A stretch of DNA of 64,000 nucleotides. It comes from Membranipora membranacea (lineage: Eukaryota; Bryozoa; Gymnolaemata; Cheilostomatida; Membraniporidae). Position numbers and translations under genes: made by a program. Of the stretch, positions 26,409 through 39,415 are shown in pieces (the stretch's first letter is position 1; every line of letters starts with the position of its first letter). The notes under the pieces were generated by a model, which was not told the origin of the DNA, ran no database searches, and was given only the letters and a program-made list of their open reading frames with translations. The DNA lies in assembly GCA_914767715.1 (NCBI GenBank), contig OU612070.1, positions 23,922,025 through 23,986,024 of the forward strand, read 5' to 3'.

Positions 26409-26760
26409 GATCAGAAAATTCAGATAGTCAATTAGATTAGGCAATTCCTTATTTGCTACGAAGGTTGGATAGTAGTTGTAAAGATAGCGTTGTGTCAAAC
26501 ATGAAGCTGTTGTGGTGCAAGCTAAGTCCATTCATTAATTTCTACAACTCTTTCTTGATGTAGTAAACACAGTGGAAATACAAATTGCCATGGAAACAAC
26601 AATTGTTAAAAAACAATGATCAAAAATTTCGGATTACAGGCGATGGAACTGGCTTTGAGCAGTGTATACAGTTTCAAGAAAATCCGAGGACCCTTCTCTC
26701 TACCTTTATTCAGTTTTTTCTTCATGTTAATTTTTATCATTTGAATCTGATCTTACACAG

Positions 26761-26966
26761 AACGACCTGCTGTGGATGTGGATTTATCAAATTTGACCCG
26801 GGGCTGCTCACCAACAGACGACAGGGCAGATGGTTTGGGTATATGGTACATCTACAACTGTTCAGCTATTGCTGAGATTCTCAGGATTCAATCTGCTTTC
26901 TCTTCACCAAGTTCCCAGTACCTAGAGATGATCCACTTAACTGGAATAAAACTGCACACTCCATAA
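26761..26966 (+). pseudogene. Orphan last exon of the WSC gene in unit 2
   Basis: This exon is the counterpart of 1826-2031: same acceptor (ACACAG), same reading frame, same stop (TAA), and only a few amino-acid changes (for example VVLSN to VDLSN and RVCSP to RGCSP). The WSC exons that precede it in unit 1 lie in, or left of, sequence missing from unit 2, so the exon has no visible upstream partner. It is probably a non-functional remnant, unless a transcript from further upstream splices into it. Confidence 0.6.
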
Positions 26967-27156
26967 CCTTTTAACTCATCAGCTGATAATATGTTAACGT
27001 GACATATCCCCTTCCTAGTTTTAGCAAGAGTTGCGATCCAATTTTTAAAGTCTTTCATAAGTTGATTCAGAAAAGCGCCCTGATCTAAACCGTATTGTCA
27101 TTACTCACTGATTTCAACTGCAATAGTCTCATTTGTTCATTCATTCATTTTTGAAG

Positions 27157-27463
27157 CAGAGAGTTATCCTCTCTTGAGTACAGGAACTGGGGCCCATAGT
27201 ACTTTTGCCGTGCCCTATTCCCATTCCTGCCGGAAACCAAGCTTCTCTTATATCGAAGAGACGAGGGGGTTCTTTTTACTGTGCATGTGGAACGCAAACC
27301 TACAGTGGATGTCAGGTAATTTTTAGTCCCATTTTGCAAAAACCTGGATAGGATGAATGGTGTGTCAGTACCAAATCAGAAATGACAGCCGGCGCTGGGG
27401 ATTGAACCTGGACCTCATAGATCACAAGCCTGTACCCTTAATCATTAGACCACTCCTGACTGC
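27157..27463 (-). mobile_element. tRNA-derived SINE, family A (unit 2 copy)
   Basis: Orthologous to the element at 2220-2530. On the minus strand the box A-like TGGTCTAATGATTAAGG (27452-27436) and the perfect box B GGTTCAATCCC (27408-27398) are better preserved than in unit 1. Confidence 0.65.
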
Positions 27464-27892
27464 AAGAGTCTCAAGATCCCCAAAGAAAATTGAAACAATA
27501 TATATTTTTAAGGCAGTATGAATATACCAACTGAGATCATGGGTTCTACTTTATTCTTGAATATTTCTGAGTGTTGGAAAACGCAGGCATTTGTATTTAT
27601 TGTTGCTAGTTCGATACATAAATGTTCTATCGCTATAATGATGTTAATGAAATGTTGTCTTATGGTTAAATGTGCTGATAGTAAATAATTCATGGAAAAA
27701 AGGTAAAGCCTGAATGAATAATAAAATATTATCAAATCATTTAACATATAACCATTGGGATCTTAGACGGGAAATATGAAAATGCTTGTCATGTTTGAAA
27801 ACCATGTGCGGTTTCATTACAAAACACTATATATCTTATCACATTTCTGAGCCTCTGGAAAACTGTATACTTTAAAGACAATGTTTATCATC

Positions 27893-28260
27893 AGAAGAGG
27901 TATGCACCCGAGGGTGCTGAGGCTGGAACATTGTAACCTGGAACAATCAACCATGAAAGCTCCATCAATGGGATGCGAACCGACAACTCATGCAGCACTA
28001 ATCGCCTGGCAGTGAATAGCAAGCGCGCTAACCGATTGTGCCATTTCACCGTCCCCAAGAAAAAAATGGATTGATGGCGCTAAAAAGCATGCCCGCTATT
28101 CACTACTCAGAGTTCAGTTCTCGTCCTGTAGCTCATTCCACCCCAACATCGCCACCCTATGCAACATAGCGTACATTTATGGTTGTTGGCCTTACACGGC
28201 CCATTGCTGGGACACCTTGTAGTGAGTTTTTAGCTGTCTTTCCAGCCTGTTAACACGTCT
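27893..28260 (-). mobile_element. tRNA-derived SINE, family B (unit 2 copy)
   Basis: Orthologous to 2992-3350. The minus strand shows a box B-like GGTTCGCATCC (27981-27971) and a box A region ending TGGCACAATCGGTTAGC. Flanks carry the family strings GAGGGTGCTGAGGCTGGAAC and CACCCTATGCAACATAGCGTAC. Confidence 0.6.
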
Positions 28261-31200
28261 TTCAATGCTGTCACATATTTATAATCAACCGAGACTAAGA
28301 TTGAAACCAGTGCTTGGACCTGGATTGAGACCAAGACAATTATCTAGGACCGTTCTATTGTACTAGGGCAATGATATAACATGTAGACCTTCATGATGTC
28401 ATAAGAAAATTTCATCTGACAGAAGGGTAGTATCGATAATAAACTTACCTCCATATCACAAACTTTTACATAATGCCAGTCTTTCTTGATGAGAGGGTAT
28501 TTATCTCATCCTGTTTAGCTTACATCATGCACAACAGTTTACCTGCTTAACACTTCTCCTGCAAAGCTTTGCCTATTAGATAGCATATTAGAAATTAAAA
28601 GTACAGACTGAAGTGAATCTGATACTTTACCATTCATTATCACTTACATCATGAGCAGAAATGAACTTTCCAGTCAAGATTTTTCACTGAAGTCGTGCAG
28701 TATGTAGTATCTCATACTTTGTAGAAACATGATATGTTCTATAGGTCTCTCAAAAGTCACAGCCTTCCTGTTTGCGCTAATATCTTTTCTTCTGGACAAC
28801 TTCAAAGGCAACTAACGTTGATTTGGGCTCAATTGTAGTAGCTCGCCATTGGGATATTGTTACACTGATTTACACACAGAAAGAAAATAGAATCGAAATG
28901 ACTCTGGTTCAATATCAGTATTTATATTAGGGCCATATAAAGGATGTTGATTTCAAGATAGTCCCCCACTTCACCCTTGCACAAAATCAAATAAGAATCA
29001 TATTTAAAAAAAAATTTACTCTTTAATCACTTCCAATCAACTCACAGCTGATTGTTCTTCAATTGGCAGGTCATTTACGCATCAGAATTACTCATTACAA
29101 AGGTTAAGTAGGGGAACTATGGCAGAATCAAATCAATGCTACTTTTTTCTGTTTGATGCTGTAATTGCTCCACATTTTGCAAACAGAACCGGTCAGATGA
29201 TTCTGTGTGGTCTGCTGCCTTTTTTTTTTGTAAATCATACGGGACTAATGCAAGTGGAGTTCTTGGTACATTGAAGAATCCAGAATTGACCCAGCGCTAG
29301 GCTCTGTCAATTAAGGCAAGAACACAAAGTAAAGTTACAGGCTTTTACAACAAATATATTTGCAAATCATTTTGCATGTCATTTTAAAAAAAATCAAGTA
29401 GTCATATCACAAGTCATATCCCAAAACATGTGCATTGGTACTTCGAGAGAATTTGAAAAGGTCAAAAGATCTTATGATGTGTATATTGGACTGTTGGGAC
29501 ACTAATCTCTTGGTTCTAGCAGGCCTCAAGTGAGCCCTGAACACTGTACATACAAAACTTAATGGGAGACTAGGGAGACATATTTTGTTTTTGTAACTTA
29601 CAATTATTATTCTCTGATTTTATTTTCCTATAATGTAGTAATATAATATTCCTTAAAATGACTATTGTAGACACTAAAATGTATTAAAAAAAAATAATTA
29701 AAAAATCCTTGATAAAGATCTCTCTTACCGTCGTATTTGGTAAAATTCTGTTCAAAAATCCCATAAATGAGCGATAAACCTGATAGAAAGGAATGGTCAC
29801 CTCATCAAGCAAAGGAAATTAAAATGGATAAACCCCAACAAAATAGGTGGCTAAAAATACTGCTAGTGTTCGAATCTGTGTCAGTAGCATTTCAAACTCC
29901 TATGTTATGAGAAAATAAATTGATATCTGGTTTGATTAACATTATCATTAATATTGCTGAAATGGTCCAAGACTTCCTGATATACAAGTGCAATACTTTT
30001 ACGACATGTCATATACTACATACTCATCTGCTTCATGATGTTATTGATACCACAACAATGGTCCAGGACTGCCTGATGTAATAAAACTGCGTTAAAATTA
30101 AGTTTGAGTTGCTTTTTCGTTCGCTCATATATACTCAATCCATCGATTGCAATTAAGAAAATTCAAAAAACGCAATTTATTAAAAAGCCCAATCACAACA
30201 CAAACATGATCAGCAATTCAGACACCACTGCTGCAAAGCTGCAATTCAGACAAATTGCAACTCAGACCGTTGCTCCAAATTGAAATTATGCATTTACATA
30301 AAAGGGACACTATTTTTAACACTTTTGTGAATTCCTGTGACCGTTCTGGTGACTCAGCTGACTCGTCTCACCGATGAATTATTAATGCTGTGACCACTGT
30401 TTGATGTCATAACCTGCTCAAATGATGATTTGTGACAACTCAGGGAATTGCCACAATTAACATAAATATATGTAATTTTGTGTTGATTTTTGCCATTGCA
30501 ACTTTAAACAGTAAAGACTGTCAAAATGAGTTGGCCAAACAGACTCAAGATTCATCACTCAAGACTCAATACATCTGAAGTGAAGCACTTTATTGCCGGT
30601 GAGGCTAGCATTGGATAGTGTAATAGCAATGATGCTATCATTGATTTACAGTCCACAATTTAAAAAAATAGAAAAACCTGGTATTTGGACTGCAAATAAA
30701 TGAATAAAACTAATGCTAACTACACAATTCAATGTCGTTATAGCACCCACTGCAGGAGCTTTCATGGTTGATAGTTCCGGACATCAACTCACTTGCACGT
30801 GTCTCTCTTATTAGTGAAATTATGTATTCTGTTTTAGTTACTTTGGGGGATTAATGAACACCTCTACTGTTGTGTGTTACAGGTATAACATATTTGTAGT
30901 TGAAAACTGGGCAATTGTGATCTATCAAATCGTTCATCACATTTTCCCTCGTTGGTTGGTTGGTTGGTAGCTAATCATCCTCATCAAGTGCTATGTGATT
31001 GAAACTGAAGCATTAAAGCATTAAAGCATTAAATGTTTGACAGGATTATATGGTTCATTTGAAGGCCAAAATAATTAAAATTATCAAATCGCAATCAGCC
31101 TGTACTTAAATAGTGGTCATGGCAAAAGTACATGTGCGATGATGGGCCTGGGTCTAGACGTAACAATTAAAACCAAGCACTGTATACTTAGTCTAAAATC

Positions 31201-31482
31201 TAAGGTCATAATTGCATCCATGTTCGGTCACGATATTGATATTAAAAGCAAATGAGCAGGTATATGAATCTAATGTTGTTCAAAGTGGATGATGTGACAA
31301 CTGATAAGAACATAACATTAGTTATCTAGATTTTATAATGAACAATTAGCCATTAGCGATGTTAATGTTAAGCTAATAATAATAAGGGATTCCTGGTATG
31401 CGTGTAAAGATGTAATTTAAACCATGGTTATGGTGAGGCTGAGGAGAAATTCTCCCATTTGCTGTTTGTCTTCGAAGGTGTC
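28261..31482. other. Intergenic region upstream of ANL copy 2
   Basis: Shared with unit 1 (about 3351-6317 and 10159-10598), apart from indels, including about 460 bp specific to unit 2 near 29860-30320. No ORF of note and no recognisable gene. A GCATTAAA triplet repeat at 31012-31035 marks where the 3.8 kb unit-1 block would sit. Confidence 0.5.
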
Positions 31483-34400
31483 ATGTTGTCTAAAAGCTAT
31501 TTAGATAAGTCTGACCACTCTGGGTCTTCACCGCAAGATCGTGTTTTGTATGACTTATTCAAGAGAGTTCATCAACAGGGGAGGATAACAGAGTTTGTTA
31601 ATCTTCAGACAGGAGAGAGAGCAGATAATGGATACATATTACAACAGGTAGGTTCATAAAGTTCGTACATAGTTGTTACTTTGTTTATTTAGTTCAAATT
31701 CTAAACTGTAATATCATTTAAATTTTGAATATTGAGCTTGTTGAAGTTTAAGTCTTCTCGTATATATTTTTTATTTGTCACTAGGCTATTTTCCTGCAAC
31801 CAGACCAAGAGTGTAATGTGCTTCTATTGATAAATTAAGGACTCATCTTTTCATCAGTCCCTCCTAAATTTATCTTAGAATGATGGATATTTAGCAATAA
31901 GCTGTGGCCTGTGACCTCTCCTAAAAACAGTTATTGCCGGATTTAGCTAGACATAAAAGAACTCCACTTTACTTATAGTTTAGATGAGCGACAACAAAAT
32001 CTTTTCTAATATTTGCGCAGAGCGATAAGTATGCAAAGGGCCTGCTTTCTTTGGATGTTCTGGAGCCAGGGGTCGACTGGATTCTCATAATTGGTTGTTA
32101 CTCACTGGAAGCATTGGCTGTATGGGTTGCCTGTCTGTCCATCGGTATTTCTGTTGTGGTAAGTGGTACAGTACATACATACATAAAATACAGATTTGAA
32201 ATAATCAAATAATGTCAGAATTTAAATGAAACCTCATTACGTGAAACAAACATTTGCTTCTGAGAGGTTAAACTGTCCCTTTGGACACATAACCTCAAAA
32301 AATGGTATTATCATAAGAACAGCAAAACTCATTCGATAATCAGTAACAAGGTAGGACATAACCGTTATAATTCTGAGTCAAGATTTGTTTTTTAAGTATC
32401 CAATTTATGAGTTCAAAGTCATTATATATTATAACCATTGACCTTTGAACTTTTCAAACATTTAGGCGGATACCATATTAATGCCAAGAGAGCTTTTGAT
32501 ACAGGAGGCTGTCGACTTATTCAAACCAAAAGTTGTGGTGGTAGGAGACGCAGCCGATGAAGGAATTGTCGAGGCACTTTTATCTCTATTTCAAAGTAGA
32601 ACTACACTTCCAGTTTCAGAAAAGTGAGAAAACACATTATGTATTCAAGTGTTACACTTCAAATAAGTCAATATTCAAGGTTTCTTTATGCGATATTTGT
32701 TGAAATCGAATTAAATGAAGTGCTTACCATTTTTGGTGATGAAGCTCATCTATCATTGAATATGTTATACATTGGCCATTTGTAGGCTGAGTGGTGTAAA
32801 ACATGTTTACTATGAAGGTAACAACAAGGAACATGTGATAAAGTATCCGTTCATGAAATCGCTCGTGGGTTTGAGTCAGCAAGGCGTGGTAGTTGGCGAC
32901 CTGCAGCTAGAAAGAGCCAGAGACAAAGTTCAACCTGATCATATTTCGCAGATCTCATACTCATCAGTAATAAAATAATAAGCATGTACCAAGTAACACA
33001 AACAAGCATGCAGCAGCTACGTTACAGTCGTTCTACTTGATGAGTCACTTGACAATAATTTTTTGTCGTACTTTATTTCATAGATTGGCTGTTTTTATAA
33101 TGACTCAATTCAAAGCCTGTTGCAGATTTTACCCTCCACACCAATTCTTAAAAAAACTACATTTCAGGGTACAACGGGTGAATGTAAAAGGTCCCTGCAC
33201 ACACATAAAAGCGTTCTGGAGCGCATTGGGAAACCAGTATTATCTAGCAATGGAGCAGTAAGTGGAATTTCAGACATTTCCTTACATTTGTCAAAATATG
33301 AGCAGAACACCGAAGTGAAACTTTATCAGTCCTTCTTTCAGGACATGCAGATAATTACACACCCCCTCTGATAAATCCGCACCGGATTATATTGTTTGAC
33401 ACAGCTTTTGTTAATGCATGTTATGCTTGTATGTTCAAATACATACTTGTTTCTGTTAATCAGTTAAGCGTGATTTCCTGAAAATCTCTCGCAGGTTTGT
33501 ATCACAGAATGTATGAACAGAGGGAGTATGGTACCTCTAACTAGAACTGTTCTCAATCTCATTGGAAACACAGACAAGCTTGTTTTCTCACCTGATTTAT
33601 CCAAGAATACATCTAGAGAAAAAGTTGCACAGATATGTGGTGACGCAATAATCAATGAGTGGTAAGTAGCCTAGAAGATTGGAGGTTGCAAAATCTGTGT
33701 TGGAACGTGAATCGACACGAGATACGTTAACTTCTTGTTTCACGTTTGATATTGCACGACAACTTCTATGTGTCTCGGTACATCAAAAATCCTATTGAGA
33801 GATCGTTTTTTTCTATTCTTATGAGTCTGTAACTCTGAACCACGTTAGGGTTAAAAATGCCCAACAACATTGAATGCATATCCACACACCAGAAGAGCCT
33901 CTCTCCTGAGTCATCTACTATCGGTGATCTTTGTATGCTAAATGAAATTGTGTTTAATGGCACACTTTTGCCATTTTTCTAGTCCACTGCATCTCTCGGT
34001 AACCTGTTTTCAGCATGTTGATATGTAAGGTCAAGTCTTTTGTTTATAAGCCTTGCCCCTTAGTAGTATAACTACTTCTTAGTTTACTTGCGAACCAACA
34101 TGGTAACTTACATAGAAGACAGAGAAATGGTGCAATCATGAGACCTCGTCAAAGCGACCTATACTTACCTAAATTGACATAATATAGGAGATATTTGTGT
34201 CTAACAATCGATGACTGCATGACTTGCACTACACAAATAACCCAGTACCGAGTTACATGTTACATTAGTTGGATCTTAATCAAAGGTTTGATCGGTCCCT
34301 ATGGGTATCCCCCACTCTTTTATTTTGGATTCGGTATTATCTGGCAATATCTCAAGACTACTTTGCAATATTCCAAGGCTGTCTCACAACACATTTAGGC

Positions 34401-37400
34401 TCCCTCACAACATCTCAAGTCTATCTCACAACGCCTCAAGTCAACTTCATCACATATCTCAGGAGTCTTTGTTCACAATTTCCAGCGACTGGTCAGAGTG
34501 TCCTTCCTTTGAACTGAAGTCGTCTACCAGCGGTTCTGATGGAGTACCATCAAAAATCTGTGAAGACAATATTCTACTGGATAGCAATGTAGTCAAACTC
34601 CGACTATAGAATGATTCCGTATTCGCAGGTCTTCAACATAACTCTGACTAAAAACCTGAGACGATAAGCAGGTCTTAGTAACAGCGTGAGTTAGCAGGAA
34701 GACAAAACTCAAGTCTAGGTCTATATGAGGGCCATTTAATGCCTTATTTTTTATTCAATTTATTGGTTTATTACAGCAGACAAGACCATTCAAGCCTAAC
34801 CTTATCTCAACGGCTCAAACAAAATTGAGCCCCTGGGTTAAGGTCACTTTAACATCAGAACTTTATTTGTAGTGTTACCCTAGTAGTAATTTTACCTAAG
34901 GAGCTAGATTATCTGTGTGACTATATGGAAAAAAGCCACCCCAACAGTCAACAAGTCAAATACACAGTGCTCCTAGGGCAAAGCTACACAAAGAAATTCA
35001 AACAAAAAATTAAAGATAGCCTTGGAGGAATGACTGTGGTTAGTTTTAATCCTGTTATCCTTTACCAGCCTCAAAATATAGCTTTCTACTAATAATCCTT
35101 ATTAATGAGTTTTTATGAACAATGAATATTGACAACTGTAATTGTAATGATACAAGGTAGAACAAATTGAAAGCAGTATACTTGATATCTAAATGTTCTC
35201 AGTAACATCAAGATTTTTATTGCCCAAATTGTTTCTCTGTAACTGCTGCAAGATTGTTAACTTCAGTCTATTTAAAATACGCTTAATGTAGAGATTTTCT
35301 CTATTTTCAGACAGTTTATGGTCTGTCTGAGATCCCCACAGTTGGTCTTACTCCATTTGGTCTCAATGAGTCAAGTGAAGAAGACAGAATGGAAGCAAGA
35401 CTTATACTCTCAAAGGGATGTGTGGTAAGAAATAACTGTTTAAACCATCTTTGTAAGTGAAGACCCCTACACTTAATTTGACAAAAAATTGTGATCAATC
35501 AATGGTGTGTTTGTGACCAATCTACTTGGCTGATTTTTAGCAGGGGCTAATTGAAACATAAGCAGCTGCTTAATTCTGGCCAAAGCTCAGCTAAATGCCT
35601 AATAAAATACAATTAAGCAGATATTTAGCCAAACCAGCCCCTAATCTGTATGATTGAATTGAACTGACTGAACAATTTCAAGTCTGAAAATGAATACACT
35701 TGTTCAATTCTATTTAAGGGTTTGATTTTATCGCATTACATAATTATTTTCCGGCTTGTATGCAAATTCAATATCATGAGGCTGTATATTTGGACTTTTT
35801 GATGCCCAACTTTTGAGTTGTATTTTCAGATATCTATGTTCACAACCTCCTTCGCCAGAAACTGCCTCGAACACGATCCTAGAAACTAAATTACCAATAT
35901 GTCATTTTTCATAGAGTAAGCTTATATATCATCGTAATGTAAAATAGAAAATGTATATGATGCAACTATGCCGGAAGCAACAAGTGGTGCATTTACTTCC
36001 TACAGAACCTACCTTGAACTATGAGAACTTGTGTTCTTTTGTATTTGAAGATGCGAGTTGTTGATGAAAATGATTGTGTTGTTGACATAGAAACAGAGGG
36101 TAGAATACAACTAAAATCTACATATAGTTTCAAAGAGTATCAAGACGTCGAGGCCAACAAAGATACATTCACAGAAGATGGCTTCCATAAAACAAAGTTA
36201 GATAACCTACAATCAAAATTATTAGCATTCAGGCAGCTAGAGCGCTTGGTTTTTTTAAAATGATGTGAACAGTTTAATAATTTGAAGGTCAAGAGTTACC
36301 GGCTCTTCTCTGGGATGATGTCACCATGGGTATTGAAATTATTGGGCTGGGACAAACTCAGTACATTTATCTACAGATAATCTTCATACATGTAGCTGGT
36401 TAAGCGATTAAACAATAGCTGATGTCTCATTCAATGTAATTATAATGAATGAATTAAGTTTTTGTGGTGATTGTATTTATGTAAACTGAACTTGTATGGT
36501 CAAGTACTACTTATGTGCATTTAAATCTATGATTTGTATTAGAGACATTGGTATAATGTATCCTGATGGAAAGTTTGTGATATTGGGACGAGAAAGTGTC
36601 AATAAGTGTATCTATATCCGCAGAGTTAAACTCTGGCCTGTTGCTATTGAAGAAGTCATAGCAACTCACAAGAATATCAGGGATGTCAAGGTGATTAGAC
36701 TCATACTATTTTAATAAGCAAGATCTGGATTTTACAGATTTTATTTTCACAAATTAATCTTATCATTTGACCTTATCAGGTGACTTCGTCAATTGAACCT
36801 ATCATTTGATATTATGAACTGACTAGCAAGCACATTTCTTCAGTTTTCACCAGGAGCCAAATACCATTGATTCCCATAAACATACCTGGTATACCCGAAA
36901 CAGCTTTCAGGGTCATTGAATCTAACTTATATGTTAGATTCAGTTACCATGAATCTGCCAAGAAGCGTGTTCACTTTGAGAGAAATTTTCTCCTTATATC
37001 CTTTAATCAGTGAAGTGGATATGAAACCATGGTTATACTTTGATGTCAATCTCTGATAGACAATCTTTCATCAAACAGCAAACACCATAGGTTGTCAGCA
37101 TCAGAGAAATAAATGACTATATAGAGTCATTTATTACTCTGATGCTGGCAAGCTATGGTGTTTGCTGTTTGATTAAAGATTGTCTATCAGATATTGATAA
37201 AAAAGTTTATTGCAATTATATCATTATATTCATGTTTATCTCGCTCAGACTTTAATTGCTCTTAATTATTCCGTTAGGTTATCTCAAGCACCCTAACTAC
37301 TGACACTGATGATGAGATAGTCTACTGTATTCGGTATGTAACCATCAATTATCCTGTCCACTATAATCAATTGACTCTCTCAAAGGCATACACAACAGAT

Positions 37401-38478
37401 TAAGTTTTCACAACTGTCAGAATGTGTTAATGCTAATGTCACTAGTGCAACATTGCATTTCTGAGATGATTGATCAAGGGTGTGGGACCAGAAGAAAATG
37501 TTTTGAGAATTGACTGCATCACCATCATCATCATTATTAAAGAATTTTTTAGGGTTATTGGGGAGGTTATTGGGGCATTAGTCATTTTTTGCTCTTAAAC
37601 TGTCAAGAAAGATAGAAAGGAGCTATCTCAGTGTTCGGGCAGGGTCCACCTCAAAAGAGAGGAAGAATAGCTTTGTTCCCTTCACACACCGGGCAAAGCT
37701 TTGTATAATGAGCTGAAAACATGCTTGAAACATTAGAAGTTTTCTTCTTAAATATTCCAGCATGGAGAGAGGGTTACCAAACTTGACTAGGCAAGAAGTG
37801 ATCAACCACTGCATAGAAAAACAGGTATAGTTGTATATCGTGAATTATCGCTTTAATCATTGACAGTTGATACTAAATTGCAAACAAGACCAAACATTGT
37901 TCAATCAATTGTTAACTTCAAAATCTTTAATCCATAATATGTATTGATTTATCTACCTGCAGACTAAAAATTGCCATATGGGTGTATAAAACCCCTACAA
38001 TATGAATTCAACATTGGTTACTTTTTATTACCTATACCAATTTTTAGCTTGTATCGTTACCTGACTATTCATCAATGCATATTCATGTGATGTCCACAAT
38101 ATGTTGATATTTCGCTAGATGGTGGAGTTGGAATATCCCAGAAGAATTCTCTTCTTTGATGATTTTCCACAGACTAAAAATGGAAGGAAGGTGAGTTCTT
38201 TAGACATTAACAGCAGCAGGTCTCTATAGCAGTACTGACAACAGCTTAATTAACAATGCCCTGCTTTTCTGTCTAAATGTACATGCTTCAAATTTTTTGC
38301 GATCAATGTTAGTCTGCCAACCAACTCATTGCCTCAATTAATTTATGCACATCAAACCCCTTTGATAATCTGTATTACATTGTTTCAGACTGATTTCAAT
38401 ATGCTCAAAGAACTTGTTCTCCGAAAAATTAATCAGAATCCTGAGGAAGGCATTGTACCTGGATCATACACCCAGTGA
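31483..38478 (+). CDS. ANL-superfamily acyl-CoA synthetase-like protein, copy 2 (14 exons, 584 aa)
   Basis: Exons: 31483-31647, 32021-32158, 32466-32623, 32786-32966, 33168-33257, 33495-33661, 34873-35038, 35311-35424, 36051-36196, 36543-36690, 37278-37333, 37761-37824, 38119-38190 and 38389-38478. Every exon has the same length and phase as in copy 1 (1755 nt in total), with no internal stop. I count about 50 amino-acid differences, roughly 90% identity. They are uneven: exon 5, which carries the P-loop GTTGECK, differs at about 9 of 30 residues, whereas exons 10-14 are nearly identical. The A5 (TVYGLSE), A8 (GR) and A10 (PQTKNGRK) motifs are as in copy 1, including Arg at the usual Lys position. 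Cys replaces the P-loop Pro. The exon 9 donor is GTTAGA, weaker than GTAAGA in copy 1. Intron 1 is only 373 bp. The gene is apparently intact, probably with a distinct substrate preference or expression. Confidence 0.85.
37044..37199. repeat. Long hairpin (inverted repeat) in intron 10 of ANL copy 2
   Basis: The sequence at about 37044-37119 is repeated in inverted orientation at about 37124-37199 around an ATATAG centre. Examples are TCTGATAGACAATCTTT against AAAGATTGTCTATCAGA, and CAAACACCATAG against CTATGGTGTTTG. Intron 10 of copy 1 has only the right arm (about 21731-21775). The left arm was therefore gained in copy 2 or lost in copy 1. No terminal target duplication is evident. Confidence 0.7.
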
Positions 38479-38515
38479 TTCTACAGTAGTTGCAACAGTC
38501 TGAGCAGACATTCAA

Positions 38516-38521
38516 ATTAAA
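38516..38521 (+). terminator. Candidate variant poly(A) signal ATTAAA, ANL copy 2
   Basis: ATTAAA at the position of the first AATAAA downstream of copy 1. It is the common functional variant, usually weaker than AATAAA. Confidence 0.35.
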
Positions 38522-39258
38522 CTCGGGATATCTATTCTGTCGCAAGAATGGGCAATGGCAGACCGCAAAATGAAATATGAAGAATAATATATGTTCTCAG
38601 CTGGTCTATTTGAGCTGAAATTGAGCAGAAGAAGCAACTCTCCATCCGAGCAAAATATTGGTATAGGTTATAGGTATCTTTAAAGACAACGTCAATAAGG
38701 AAAGCTTCTTTACAATTGCCCTCCCATATTGATTAATTTTTTGACCAAGCATCATGATTCAAGTGAGATTAAAGACCTTTATGTAGAGTGGTGAATTCTG
38801 AAAGAGAACTCTACTGATACAGTTATGGTGACCTTTCATTTAATTTTATCATGTCATACATGAATGCTTTGCCTGTTATGATAATTGTATTTAGAGTATA
38901 GAAACAGCGTTGGTAAATTTTTTATCAGGTATAATATATGGTTTGAAAAGAAAATTTTAAGCTGATATTATTGGTCTTTTGTGTCGACTAATTCTATATA
39001 AGGCAGTGCAAGGTTGGAACTTTGATTGCATTCAATTAACATATTAAAGACTTTGTTTGAGGCTGCTCTTTTGTATCAAATCTTATTCTCCATATTTTAT
39101 TCTATCATGTGAGCGATTTTCAGCTTTATAATCCAAATATTGAGGAAGTTATGGCCTCTCAAACTTCCAAGGTGACGGCAATTTATCGGCAGTAAGAATC
39201 AGCCGGCAATCCCTAGGGTACGTCACTAATATTGATGATCGAAATGTTCAAATCTATA

Positions 39259-39333
39259 ACGGTCTCGAACCCAGGTCCGCATGGCTTTGCAGGCGACGCC
39301 GCTAATACTGAGCTATATTGTCTAATGGCTAAC
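39259..39333 (-). other. tRNA-like segment, minus strand, inside the TTAA element
   Basis: On the minus strand, box A-like TAGCTCAGTATTAGC (39315-39301) and box B-like GGTTCGAGACC (39271-39261) have tRNA-like spacing. Pairing of the stems is not convincing, so I read it as a tRNA-derived Pol III promoter remnant rather than a functional tRNA gene. Confidence 0.55.
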
Positions 39334-39339
39334 CCAGTC

Positions 39340-39415
39340 GGTCCAAGTGGCGTGATGGTAGCGTTTTTGCCTGTAGGTTTTGGGTCCCGGGTTCGATTCC
39401 CACCCAAGTCTGAAT
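39340..39415 (+). other. tRNA-like segment, plus strand, inside the TTAA element
   Basis: Plus-strand box A TGGCGTGATGG (39348-39358) and a consensus box B GGTTCGATTCC (39390-39400) are 31 bp apart, a normal distance for a tRNA gene. The segment lies head to head with the minus-strand one at 39259-39333. I could not fold a convincing cloverleaf, so tRNA function is unlikely. Confidence 0.55.
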
